Both the position numbers and the translations under genes were made by a program. Below, piece after piece: positions 42,461-50,328 of a DNA stretch of 64,000 nucleotides (the stretch's first letter is position 1; every line of letters starts with the position of its first letter). Under the pieces are notes generated by a model. That model searched no databases, was not told the DNA's origin, and saw nothing but the letters and a program-made list of their open reading frames with translations. Source of the DNA: Halobaculum marinum. Its GTDB lineage: Archaea; Halobacteriota; Halobacteria; Halobacteriales; Haloferacaceae. The stretch lies in the NCBI RefSeq assembly GCF_029338555.1, contig NZ_CP119989.1, forward strand, positions 1,488,001-1,552,000, given 5' to 3'.

Positions 42461-43663
42461 ATGCAACAGCCGGAACTCGACCGTTTCGAGGCGCCCGACG
42501 TCAGCGAATTGACGCCGCCGACCCGGACCCTGATGGGGCCGGGCCCGAGCGACGTCCACCCGCGCGTGCTCCGCGCGATGAGCACGCCGCTGGTCGGCCA
42601 CCTCGACCCCTCGTTCGTCGAGATCATGGACGAGACGCAGGAACTGCTCCGGTACACGTTCCAGACCGACAACCAGTGGACCATCCCCGTCTCCGGCACC
42701 GGGTCGGCGTCGATGGAGGCCGCCATCGGCAACCTCGTCGAACCGGACGACACGATGCTCGTCCCGACGAACGGCTACTTCGGCGGGCGGATGGCCGAGA
42801 TGGCCCGCCGCGCCGGGGGTAACGTCGTCGAGGTCGACGCACCGTGGGGGGAGCCGCTCGACCCCGTCGACGTGGAAGCCGCCTTCGACGAACACCAGCC
42901 CGACGTGTTCGGCTTCGTCCACGCCGAGACCTCGACGGGTGTCCGCCAGCCCGACGTGCCCGAACTGACGAGCATCGCCCACGACCACGACGCGTACGTG
43001 ATCGCCGACTGCGTCACCTCGCTGGGTGGCGTCTCGCTGAAGGTCGACGAGTGGGACGTCGACGTCGCCTACTCCGGGCCGCAGAAGTGCCTCTCGTGCC
43101 CGCCGGGCGCGTCGCCGCTGACGCTCAACGACCGCGCGATGGACAAGGTGCTCTCCCGGGAGGAGCCGTCGCGGTCGTGGTACCTCGACCTCTCGCTGCT
43201 GGAGGGGTACTGGGGCGAGGAGCGCGCGTACCACCACACCGCGCCGATCACGAACGTGTACGCGCTGCGCGAGGCGCTGCGCCTCGTCGCCGAGGAAGGG
43301 ATCGAGTCGCGCTGGCAGCGCCACCGTGACACTGCGGGCGCCCTGAAGGCGGGCGTCGAGGCGATGGGGCTGGAGATGAACGCGGACGACGAGTTCTGGC
43401 TGCCGAGCCTCAACGCCGTCCGCGTCCCGGAGGGCGTGGACGACGGCGCCGTCATCGCGGACCTGCTGGAGCAGTACGACCTCGAGATCGTCTCCGGGCT
43501 CGGCGATCTGGAGGGTGAGATCTTCCGTATCGGCTGCATGGGTCACTCCGCACGCCCGGAGAACGTCTCGCTGCTCGTCTCCGCGCTCGGCCAGACGCTC
43601 GCCGAACACGGCGCCGACGTGGACGTTGGCGCAGGCGTCGAGGCGACCGCCCAGCGACTGTAA
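42461..43663 (+). CDS. Alanine-glyoxylate/serine-type aminotransferase (class V)
   Basis: 400 residues, PLP enzyme. LTPPTRTLMGPGPSDVHPRVLRAMSTPLVGHLDPSF is the class V N-terminus, VSGTGSASMEAAIGNL is the cofactor phosphate loop, and VAYSGPQKCLSCPPG has the Schiff-base Lys. RIGCMGHSARPENV supplies the substrate-carboxylate Arg region. Reactions in the family include alanine:glyoxylate, serine:pyruvate and phosphonate aminotransfer; the exact one is unknown. Start ATG 42461; longer frame overlaps promoter. Divergent from nop5. Confidence 0.9.
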   Translation: MQQPELDRFEAPDVSELTPPTRTLMGPGPSDVHPRVLRAMSTPLVGHLDPSFVEIMDETQELLRYTFQTDNQWTIPVSGTGSASMEAAIGNLVEPDDTMLVPTNGYFGGRMAEMARRAGGNVVEVDAPWGEPLDPVDVEAAFDEHQPDVFGFVHAETSTGVRQPDVPELTSIAHDHDAYVIADCVTSLGGVSLKVDEWDVDVAYSGPQKCLSCPPGASPLTLNDRAMDKVLSREEPSRSWYLDLSLLEGYWGEERAYHHTAPITNVYALREALRLVAEEGIESRWQRHRDTAGALKAGVEAMGLEMNADDEFWLPSLNAVRVPEGVDDGAVIADLLEQYDLEIVSGLGDLEGEIFRIGCMGHSARPENVSLLVSALGQTLAEHGADVDVGAGVEATAQRL

Positions 43664-43750
43664 GCGACCCGACCACCCCGACTCGCCACGCCACACCCAC
43701 ACACCCTGGCCACCAGCCCCAAGTGCGAGGCGTGGGCACAAGCGGGGCGC

Positions 43751-43978
43751 ATGGACGAGGTACTCGAGGCCGCGGAGGTCGTGGCGGACTCGGAACTGGA
43801 GGGGGCAGTCGTCTGGCTACTCAGGGTGGTCGGCATCCTCCTCGCGCTCGGTGGCGCCGGCCTGTGGCTGTTCACGAGCGCGGGACTGCTGTGGCTCCCG
43901 GCGCTGTTGATGGTCGCGGGGGTGCTGCTGGCGACCATCCCCGGGATCCTGTTAGAACTGCTGGAGTTGTTCGCGTAG
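43751..43978 (+). CDS. Small membrane protein, two TM helices
   Basis: 75 residues: acidic N-terminus (MDEVLEAAEVVADSELEG), then two close hydrophobic helices (WLLRVVGILLALGGAGLWLFTSAG and LLWLPALLMVAGVLLATIPGILLELLELF). No family recognised. Lies between the aminotransferase and a Usp gene. Confidence 0.72.
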   Translation: MDEVLEAAEVVADSELEGAVVWLLRVVGILLALGGAGLWLFTSAGLLWLPALLMVAGVLLATIPGILLELLELFA

Positions 43979-44049
43979 ACCGTCGACGGATCCCGGAGAC
44001 GGGGAGGCGGCGACCTCTTTTTCACCCCACCACACCAACACGAGAACGT

Positions 44050-44556
44050 ATGTACGAGGACATTCTGCTGGCGACCAACGGGGGCGTCGCGTCGATCAAC
44101 GCCACCGAACACGCGCTGGAGTTGGCGGCCGACCGCGCCCGACTGCTCGACGACCTGGACGTCGCCGTCGAGCGCGAGGCGACCCTGCACGCGCTGTTCG
44201 TCGTCGACGAGGCCGCCATCACGACGTACTCGGGCGACGAGTACGTCGACGGCCACGAGGGGCCGGAGTACGGTTTCGAAGACGTCGGCGAGGAGACACT
44301 CGCAGACGTGCGCGAGCGCGGTGAGGCCGCTGGCGTCCGCGTGGAGACGCACCTCCAGCACGGCACCCCCGAGGAGACCATCCTGGAGGTCGCCGACGAC
44401 ATCGACGCCGACCTGGTCGTGGCGGGGAGCCAGCGTCGCCCCGACGAGTACCGGATGCTCGTCGGCAGCGTCACCGAGCGCGTCGTCCGCGCGAGCGACC
44501 GGCCCGTGCTGGTCGTGAAGACGCCCGTCGACGAGGCGGGCGAGCCGATGGTGTGA
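44050..44556 (+). CDS. Universal stress protein (UspA family)
   Basis: 168 residues. YEDILLATNGGVASINATEHALELA... LHALFVVDEAAI gives the family N-terminus, and LVVAGSQRRPDEYRMLVGSVTERVVRASDRPVLVVKTP the C-terminal nucleotide loop. The loop reads SQRRPDEYRMLVGSVTERV with the expected Gly-Ser spacing. TTTTTC at 44018-44024 is about 28 bp upstream of ATG 44050, consistent with leaderless expression. Confidence 0.88.
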   Translation: MYEDILLATNGGVASINATEHALELAADRARLLDDLDVAVEREATLHALFVVDEAAITTYSGDEYVDGHEGPEYGFEDVGEETLADVRERGEAAGVRVETHLQHGTPEETILEVADDIDADLVVAGSQRRPDEYRMLVGSVTERVVRASDRPVLVVKTPVDEAGEPMV

Positions 44557-44598
44557 GCAGGTCCGAACCGCGTCGCCGTCGGGTGGTGTCCGCCCCGG

Positions 44599-45855
44599 CT
44601 ACCACTCCCTGAGCGCGCTCGCGCCGTGGTAGTGGCGGAGCACGCCCAGGAACGTGAGCGCGCCGAGGACCGCGAAGCCGCCGCCCACGTAGAACACCCA
44701 CTCCATTCCAACCGACCCCATCAGCCACCCGGCCGCGACGGGGGCGATGACCGATCCAGGTCGCCACACGAGTTCTCGGATGCCGAAACTGGAGGCGACG
44801 CCGTCGCCGTCGCTCCCCTCGTCGGCGAACAGCGCCATACTCGCGGGTTCGCGGAAACTGTCGGCGATGCCGAGTCCCGCGTTCAACACGAGGAGCGGGA
44901 GGAAGGCCGCCGAGACGACGCCGAGCACCGGCAGCGACGAGGGGAGGCCGAGGAGGTCGCCGACCATCGGCGTGAACGGGACCAGCACGGCGACCACCCC
45001 GTAGGCGCCGCCGCCGGCGAACACGAACAGCGAGCGCCCCGTGGTGTCCGAGAGGCGACCGGTGTACGGCTGGAGGAGCATGTTGGTGAACTTCTCCGAG
45101 ACGGTAATGACGGAGACGGCGAACGCCGGCATCGCCAACCCGCCGCTGGCGGCCGCGTACCCTGCGAACACGGGGATCCAGTTGCGGACCATCATCACGG
45201 CGACCGCGTACTGCGCACGGAAGGAGGTGAGCGTGAGGATGCGGCGGTTGAGCGCGAGGTCGGTGAAGGGGAACCCCTCGACGCGCGTCTCGTCTTCGGA
45301 CAGCAGGAGGCCGGTGCCGAGGAACGTGATCACGTACAGGCCGGTGATGAGCAAGAACAGTTCGCGCGACCCGCCGAAGTAGTCGTAGAGAAAGCCCGCC
45401 GAGAGGCCGCCGATGATCGACGCCGCGAACGACGCCGCGTTGGCGCGGCCGATGTGGCTCGCGCGACTCTGTTTCGTCGCGAGTTCGCCGACCAGTCCGA
45501 GCGTCATCAGCCCCATCCCGGTGAACACGATGCCCTGCATCGCCCGCACCGCGAGCAGGCCCGTGCCGTCGGTGACGACGCTGAACGCCGCGTACGTCGC
45601 GATCCCGACGGCGAGTGTGCCGAGGAGCACGAGGCGTTTGTCGTAGCGGTCGCCCGCCCACGCCAGCGGCACGACCGCGACCGTCTGTGCCAGCGTGTAC
45701 GCCGCGTACAGGAAGCCGAACGCGACGCCGTCGATGCCGAGGTCGGTGGCGATCTTCGGGAGGACGATGATGAGCGCGATGCTCCCGAAGCCGCCGGCGA
45801 ACCGCGAGAGGTACAGCGTCCAGAACTGGAGGCGCGAGGCGGACGAGTCGGTCAC
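44599..45855 (-). CDS. Major facilitator superfamily transporter
   Basis: 418 residues from GTG 45855 (VTDSSASRLQFWTLYLSRFAGGFG). An alternative ATG at 45909 would leave only 34 bp to the divergent thioesterase start, which is too little for two promoters, so GTG is favoured. About 12 TM helices and the MFS loop WAGDRYDKRLVLLG between helices 2 and 3. The middle loop LLLSEDETRVEGFPFTDLALNRR is hydrophilic. Substrate unknown. Confidence 0.83.
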   Translation of the reverse strand: MTDSSASRLQFWTLYLSRFAGGFGSIALIIVLPKIATDLGIDGVAFGFLYAAYTLAQTVAVVPLAWAGDRYDKRLVLLGTLAVGIATYAAFSVVTDGTGLLAVRAMQGIVFTGMGLMTLGLVGELATKQSRASHIGRANAASFAASIIGGLSAGFLYDYFGGSRELFLLITGLYVITFLGTGLLLSEDETRVEGFPFTDLALNRRILTLTSFRAQYAVAVMMVRNWIPVFAGYAAASGGLAMPAFAVSVITVSEKFTNMLLQPYTGRLSDTTGRSLFVFAGGGAYGVVAVLVPFTPMVGDLLGLPSSLPVLGVVSAAFLPLLVLNAGLGIADSFREPASMALFADEGSDGDGVASSFGIRELVWRPGSVIAPVAAGWLMGSVGMEWVFYVGGGFAVLGALTFLGVLRHYHGASALREW

Positions 45856-45943
45856 GTGTCGCCGTTCGCGGGGGGAGTCAAATGGCCGTCGAACCGTCGC
45901 GGTCGACACGGACGCTCTTCACCCGGGGCGCCGTCTCCCGCGT

Positions 45944-46405
45944 ATGGTCACGCTGCTCGACACGTACATCGAGAATCGCGAACGCGTCCAGCCGGACGAC
46001 ACGAACAACTACGACACGGCCCACGGCGGCAACGTCGCCAAGTGGATGGACGAGGTCGGCGCGATGTCGGCGATGCGCCTCGCGGGCCACCCGTGCGTCA
46101 CCGCCAGCATCGACCGCCTCGACTTCGCGCGGCCGATCCCACGCGGCGACACCTGCGTCATCGAGTCGTACGTGTACGCGACCGGTAGAACCTCCGTTCG
46201 CGTCCGCCTTCGGGCGTTTCGCGAGACGCCGGAGACGGGCGAGCGCGAGTTGACGACGGAGGCGACGTTCGTGTTCGTCGCGCTCGACGAGGAGCGCCGC
46301 CCGACGCCGGTGCCGGAGTTGACCGTCGAGAGCGAGCGCGAAGCGGACCTCCGTCGGGCGGCGCTGGCGGCCGAGTCGGACGGTTCGGGCGAGTCGACCG
46401 AGTGA
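45944..46405 (+). CDS. Acyl-CoA thioesterase, hotdog fold
   Basis: 153 residues. The hotdog signature DTNNYDTAHGGNVAKWMDEVGAMSAMRLAGHPCVTASIDRLDFARPIPRGDTCVIESYVYATGRTSVRVRLRAF includes the AHGGNVAKWMDE central helix of the acyl-CoA hydrolase (YciA/BACH) subgroup. C-terminal tail is acidic and likely disordered. Start ATG 45944. Confidence 0.9.
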   Translation: MVTLLDTYIENRERVQPDDTNNYDTAHGGNVAKWMDEVGAMSAMRLAGHPCVTASIDRLDFARPIPRGDTCVIESYVYATGRTSVRVRLRAFRETPETGERELTTEATFVFVALDEERRPTPVPELTVESEREADLRRAALAAESDGSGESTE

Positions 46406-46455
46406 GGCGCTGGGCCGGGAGCAACCGATACCTCGGTGCGTCGCGTACCTCGGGT

Positions 46456-46890
46456 GTGAGCGACCTCGACACCCTCCGGGCGCACCTCGACGACCTCGCG
46501 TTGTCGGCCCACCTCGCGACCGCCGTCGACGACCGCCCGCACGTCGCGCCGGTGTGGTTCGTCCTCGACGACGACGCTGACGCGCTGTGGCTGTTCACCG
46601 GCGGCAGAAAGCTGGAGAACCTCGCTCGCAACCCTCGCGTCGCGCTGTCGGTCGAGTCCGCCGACCGCGCCGGCACCGTCGACTGGCAGGCGACCGTCTT
46701 CGGCACCGCCCACCGGGTCGACGACGACGCGCGTGCGGCGTGGGTGGAGCGCCGCTTGGCGGCGACGTACGCGATGCACGAGGCCGACCCAGACGCACTC
46801 GGCGGCGACGACGCGGACGACGAGGCCACGGTGTCGAGCGAGGGGCTGGTTCGCGTCGACGTGGGGAGCGTGAGCCTGACAGAGTTTTGA
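46456..46890 (+). CDS. Pyridoxamine 5'-phosphate oxidase-fold FMN/F420-binding protein
   Basis: 144 residues from GTG 46456. Split-barrel fold: LALSAHLATAVDDRPHVAPVWFVLDDDADALWLFTGGRKLENLARNPRVALSVESADRAG, then VFGTAHRVDDDARAAWVERRLAATY. The arrangement PHVAPVWFV... KLENLARNPRVAL is typical of FMN- or F420-dependent oxidoreductases of this family. Cofactor and substrate are uncertain. Possibly cotranscribed with the thioesterase (51-bp gap). Confidence 0.85.
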   Translation: MSDLDTLRAHLDDLALSAHLATAVDDRPHVAPVWFVLDDDADALWLFTGGRKLENLARNPRVALSVESADRAGTVDWQATVFGTAHRVDDDARAAWVERRLAATYAMHEADPDALGGDDADDEATVSSEGLVRVDVGSVSLTEF

Positions 46891-46950
46891 GCGGCGCCCG
46901 AAGTCGCACCCGGCGGTAGGCTTATTCCTGTGAGGTCAAACCCCGCGGCA

Positions 46951-47328
46951 GTGAGTTCACCACGGCCGCCGCAGGTACTCGACGAAGAAATCGTTGTCAG
47001 CGACGACCACGGCGACCGGCGACTTGTCGTCGCCGGACCGCCAACCGCGCTCGACGCCGCGGCGTCGGACGTGACGGACGCGGTCGTCCTCGGCGACGGC
47101 GGCTCCGTCTCGACGTTCTTCCGCGGGTTCACGACGACCGCGTTGCCGGGACCGCCGGCGGCGTGGGACCTCAACTTCGACCGCGAGGTGTGGGGACCGC
47201 GCGACGGCTGGGTGTCGTTCACGACCGACCAGACGTTCCTCGGCGGAACCGACGACCCCGCCGACGTGCTCGCTGAGTTGCGGGTGGTGGCTGGGCAACT
47301 CGACGAGTTGGAAGCCATCGACCGTTGA
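46951..47328 (+). CDS. Conserved haloarchaeal protein of unknown function
   Basis: 125 residues starting from GTG 46951 (VSSPRPPQVLDEEIVVSDDHGDRRLVVAGPP). A TATA-like CTTATT at 46921-46926 places a leaderless transcript start at this GTG rather than at GTG 46930. A beta-rich pattern continues with FFRGFTTTALPGPPAAWDLNFDREVWGPRDGWVSFTTDQTFLGG. No family identified. Followed by the tRNA-associated element B. Confidence 0.65.
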   Translation: MSSPRPPQVLDEEIVVSDDHGDRRLVVAGPPTALDAAASDVTDAVVLGDGGSVSTFFRGFTTTALPGPPAAWDLNFDREVWGPRDGWVSFTTDQTFLGGTDDPADVLAELRVVAGQLDELEAIDR

Positions 47329-47382
47329 CGATCCTACGTGGAGCTGAGACGCTCCGAAGTCGTGTGGTGCGCCGCGAGAAGT

Positions 47383-47468
47383 ACGGGCTTGGAGGGAGTT
47401 GAACCACGGTCGGACGTGCTCGGCTCGCTTCGCTCGCCTGTGCGTGACCTCCCTGCTTCAACTCCCTC
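47383..47468 (-). repeat. tRNA-tail-flanked element, copy B (next to tRNA-Lys)
   Basis: Read in the tRNA's direction it follows tRNA-Lys by about 76 bp. It has the inverted copy of the T-arm (47457-47468, exact 12-bp complement of 47392-47403), a 49-bp core (47406-47454), and a 23-bp exact copy of the tRNA-Lys 3' end (47383-47405, identical to 47544-47566). The core shares about 45 of 50 positions with copy A although the two tRNA tails differ. The stems therefore follow the neighbouring tRNA while the core is common. Confidence 0.82.
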
Positions 47469-47544
47469 GGACGACCGTTAGTCGGTGCGGTTCCTCGACC
47501 CGTGCGCTCCGCTCCCGGATCTCCTCACAGTGCGCCTCGAAGAA

Positions 47545-47618
47545 CGGGCTTGGAGGGAGTTGAACCCCCGACCGACGGATTAAGAGTCCGTCGCTCTCCC
47601 TGACTGAGCTACAAGCCC
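47545..47618 (-). tRNA. tRNA-Lys (anticodon CUU)
   Basis: 74-nt tRNA without encoded CCA. Acceptor stem GGGCTTG/CAAGCCC, D-arm GCTC...GAGC, anticodon stem ACGGA/TCCGT with loop CTCTTAA (anticodon CTT), T-arm GGGGGTTCAACTCCC. Discriminator base reads G. It decodes AAG. TATA-like TAAAAT on plus (ATTTTA on minus) at 47646-47651 lies 28-33 bp upstream. Confidence 0.94.
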
Positions 47619-47645
47619 TTGCGTTCCCAAGAACCGGGGGGACGG

Positions 47646-47651
47646 TAAAAT
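47646..47651 (-). promoter_or_regulatory. TATA box of tRNA-Lys
   Basis: ATTTTA on the minus strand, about 30 bp upstream of the tRNA 5' end at 47618. Confidence 0.5.
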
Positions 47652-47727
47652 GCCTTCCGTTTCCCGGACGGCGCCGTCGTGAACGAACATCACCGCTTAA
47701 GTGCCGTCCGGCCCGATTTCGCCTCAC

Positions 47728-49206
47728 ATGAGTACCGGGGTCACCGTCTCCTCGATGTCGACCTACGCCATTCTCGGCTGTGGGAGCGTCGGCCACGCGG
47801 TCGCCGACGAACTGGCCGACGAGGAGAAGGACGTGCTGATCCTCGACCGTGACGAGTCGCGCGTCGAGGCGCTGCGCGACCAGGACCTGAACGCGAAGGT
47901 GCAGGACATCGCCGAACCGGACGTGGTCGATGCGGTCGCCGACCGAGACGTGATCCTGATCCTCTCGTCGGACGTGGACGCGAACAAGGCCGCCGTCCGC
48001 GCGATCCGCGAGCACGGCAGCGACCAGTACGTGGTCGTCCGCGCCTCCGACCCCGTCAGTGAGGACGAACTGGCGGATCTGGGCGCCGACGTGGTGATCA
48101 ACCCCTCGACGGTGATCGCCGACTCCGCGCTGCGCTCGCTGGAGTCTGGTGAGTTGGAGTACAAGGCCCGCCAACTCGCGGACATCCTCCGGGCGACCAA
48201 CGGGAAACTCGCGATCCTCGCACACGACAACCCCGACCCCGACTCCATCGCCGCCGCGGTCGCGCTCAAGGCCATCGCCGCAGAGTACGACGTCGACGCC
48301 GACATCCTCTACGACGGGGAGATCGGCCACCAGGAGAACCGGGCGTTCGTCAACACGCTCGGGATCGACCTCCACGCGCGCGACGACGCCCAACCGCTCG
48401 ATGAGTACGGCGCGCTCGCGCTCGTCGACTACGCCGAGACCGGCGGCAACGAGATCGACGCCGAGGTCGACGTGTACATCGACCACGACGAACCGGACAC
48501 GGTGATCGACGCGGCGTTCACCGACATCCGCAAGAACGTCTCGGCGACGTCGACGATCCTCACGAAGTACCTCCAGGAGTTCGACCTCTCGCCCGACGAG
48601 ACGGTCGCGACGGCGCTGCTGTACGGAATCCGCGCGGAGACGGTCGACTTCAAACGCGACACCACCCCCGCGGACCTGACGGCGGCGGCGTACCTCCACC
48701 CGTTCGCCAACCACGACACGCTCGAGGACGTGGAGTCGCCGAGCATGAGCCCCGAGACGCTGGACGTGCTCGCGGAGGCGATCCAGAACCGCGAGGTGCA
48801 CGGCAGTCACCTCATCTCCAACGCGGGGTTCGTCCGCGACCGCGAGGCGCTCGCGCAAGCGGCCCAACAGCTCCTGAACCTGGAGGGGATCACCACCTCC
48901 GCCGTCTTCGGCATCGCCGAGGACACGATCACCCTCGCGGCTCGGTCGAAGGACATCCGCATCAACATCGGGAACGTGCTCCGTGAGGGGTTCTCCGACG
49001 TGGGCGAGGCCGCGGGCCACTCCAAGCAGGGGACCGCCGAGATTCCGCTGGGGCTGTTCACCGGCATCGAGACGACCGAGTCGAACCGCGACACGCTGCT
49101 CCAGCTGTCTGAGGAGGCGGTCCGGAAGAAGCTGTTCGACGCGATGGGCGTCGAGAGCTCCGCGACTCCCGGTTCCGGGTCGGGCGAGTCAAGCAACGGC
49201 TCGTAA
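47728..49206 (+). CDS. TrkA-N/DHH-DHHA1 phosphoesterase fusion
   Basis: 492 residues. N-terminal Rossmann RCK/TrkA-N domain (YAILGCGSVGHAVADELADEEKDVLILDRDES, about 12-45). A DHH phosphoesterase domain follows: LAILAHDNPDPDSIAAAVAL (about 160-180) and VDVYIDHDEPDTVIDAAF (about 247-264). A C-terminal DHHA1 substrate domain has INIGNVLREGFSDVGEAAGHSKQGTAEIPLGLF (about 410-445). Substrates of such fusions are nanoRNA or c-di-AMP/pApA in other lineages. The gene is 13 kb from dacZ, so it is a candidate c-di-AMP phosphodiesterase; this is inference. CTTAAG at 47696-47701 suits a leaderless start at 47728; ATG 47755 is an alternative. Confidence 0.9.
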   Translation: MSTGVTVSSMSTYAILGCGSVGHAVADELADEEKDVLILDRDESRVEALRDQDLNAKVQDIAEPDVVDAVADRDVILILSSDVDANKAAVRAIREHGSDQYVVVRASDPVSEDELADLGADVVINPSTVIADSALRSLESGELEYKARQLADILRATNGKLAILAHDNPDPDSIAAAVALKAIAAEYDVDADILYDGEIGHQENRAFVNTLGIDLHARDDAQPLDEYGALALVDYAETGGNEIDAEVDVYIDHDEPDTVIDAAFTDIRKNVSATSTILTKYLQEFDLSPDETVATALLYGIRAETVDFKRDTTPADLTAAAYLHPFANHDTLEDVESPSMSPETLDVLAEAIQNREVHGSHLISNAGFVRDREALAQAAQQLLNLEGITTSAVFGIAEDTITLAARSKDIRINIGNVLREGFSDVGEAAGHSKQGTAEIPLGLFTGIETTESNRDTLLQLSEEAVRKKLFDAMGVESSATPGSGSGESSNGS

Positions 49207-49334
49207 CGGGCGACGAACTTCCTGCGGTGTCCGGTTCTGGGAGCGTCCCTCGTCTGTCACTACCCGTCAGCGACCGCGCCGACAGTTCTCCGATCCGATA
49301 GCTTCGGAGCAACGCTTATGTGGTATACGGTAGC

Positions 49335-49493
49335 ATGCATCATACAGAGGAGGTGGTCGTCATCACAGGACACACACGGACGGGCGACCGGGACCGACCG
49401 ACCGATCCGCGCCGCGCGGACGGTCGTACCTACGGCCACGACGAGGACTGCGCGGGAGGCGGGTATCGAGCGGAAACCGGGACAGCCCAGTAA
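49335..49493 (+). CDS. Possible 52-residue ORF, uncertain
   Basis: MHHTEEVVVITGHTRTGDRD... to TGTAQ. Acidic-basic mixed composition. CTTATG at about 49315-49320 sits only about 18 bp upstream, short for a leaderless promoter. It runs into the first decayed repeat units, so the end may be an accident of the repeat. Weak support. Confidence 0.22.
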   Translation: MHHTEEVVVITGHTRTGDRDRPTDPRRADGRTYGHDEDCAGGGYRAETGTAQ

Positions 49494-49510
49494 CCGAGTA
49501 CCGAGCACAG

Positions 49511-49650
49511 AACGGAACAGCGCGGTAGACAGGCATCGAACGCAGAACGGAACAGCGCGGTAGACAGGCATCGAACGCAGAACGGAACAGCGCGGTAGAC
49601 AAGGATCGAGCGCAGAACGGAACAGCGCGGTAGACAGGCATCGAACGCAG
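49511..49650. repeat. Tandem minisatellite, four 35-bp units
   Basis: Units 49511-49545, 49546-49580, 49581-49615 and 49616-49650; units 1, 2 and 4 are identical, unit 3 differs at three positions (AAGGATCGAG for AGGCATCGAA). The unit begins AACGGAACAGCGCGGTAGAC. Degenerate relatives continue on both sides (about 49475-49510, and about 49740-49795 with GGAACAGCGCGGA). No spacers, so this is not a CRISPR array. Located between the DHH gene and the cdpB-like gene. Confidence 0.93.
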
Positions 49651-49933
49651 AACGGGAACGGAGGGAACGACGGGCCGGTCGAACGCGAGACCCGAGAGGT
49701 GATCGGGGGAGGTCTCCACTCGAACGGCGGCGGCGAATCGAGCGGTGAACGGAACAGCGCGGATAACGGGACAGCGCGGACGAACGGAACAGGGCGGGAG
49801 TCACCATCGTTCCGACGGGTGTATCGCCGGCCCGGCCGCGTGCCGGGCCGCGACCGACGTTCAGAACTGGTGAGCAGTCGCTGTGCGAGTTCGACGACTA
49901 GTGGCGTGTCCGCCGAATCGGCGGCGCCCCGAC

Positions 49934-50227
49934 TCAGACCTGCTGTTCCTCGGCCGTCTCGTCTTTGAGACGTTCGATCGTGTCGTTGATCAAGATGACG
50001 TCGCCGACCGCGCGGACCCACCGGTACGGGATCATCACTCCCTTGCCCGGCTCGATCCGGCTGGCGAACAGCTCCTCGCTCAACTGCGACAGCGCGAGCC
50101 CGGTGACGGCCTGCGCGTCCAGGTCGAGGCGGACGTCCTCGACCTCCCCCACGAAGACGCCGTTGTTGGAGTAGACCTCCCGACCGACGAGGGTCGTGAT
50201 CTCCTGCGGCGTCGCGTCTGCGTGCAT
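49934..50227 (-). CDS. PRC-barrel protein, CdpB1-like cell-division factor
   Basis: 97 residues, a single PRC-barrel: TTLVGREVYSNNGVFVGEVEDVRLDLDAQAVTGLALSQLSEELFASRIEPGKGVMIPYRWVRAVGDVILINDTIERL. Solo PRC-barrel proteins of this type in Haloferax (CdpB1/CdpB2) bind SepF and act at the division ring. From memory the genomic neighbourhood (DHH-TrkA protein on one side, lactate-oxidation genes on the other) matches CdpB1. I leave the symbol empty because the CdpB1/CdpB2 choice rests on synteny recall. Upstream of it is the lactate locus on the same strand. Confidence 0.85.
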   Translation of the reverse strand: MHADATPQEITTLVGREVYSNNGVFVGEVEDVRLDLDAQAVTGLALSQLSEELFASRIEPGKGVMIPYRWVRAVGDVILINDTIERLKDETAEEQQV

Positions 50228-50328
50228 ACGGCGTCCTGCGGCGCGGCGGGTCTTAAAATCGTTCCTCGGTCACGGACGTGCGTCCGACGCGCGACCGACG
50301 ACCGGCTCGCGGCCGTACCGCGACCGGA

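Larger units (their letters stand above)
49207..49933. other. 727-bp intergenic region dominated by degenerate tandem repeats
   Basis: Holds a short leaderless-looking ORF (49335-49493), a 35-bp tandem repeat (49511-49650) with decayed units on both sides to about 49800, and no clear protein gene. Minus-strand open frames through the repeats encode a 35-residue repeat because 35 bp is not a multiple of three; they have no start or termini of a real gene. Confidence 0.65.

Noticed and set aside
49511-49650. CRISPR array
   Set aside because: Repeat units are contiguous with no spacers, and no cas genes are present.
49260-50021. Minus-strand frame through the tandem repeats encoding repeated MPVYRAVPFC-like peptides
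   Set aside because: Any frame through a 35-bp array gives a 35-residue repeat; no start signal and it runs into the PRC-barrel gene antisense.
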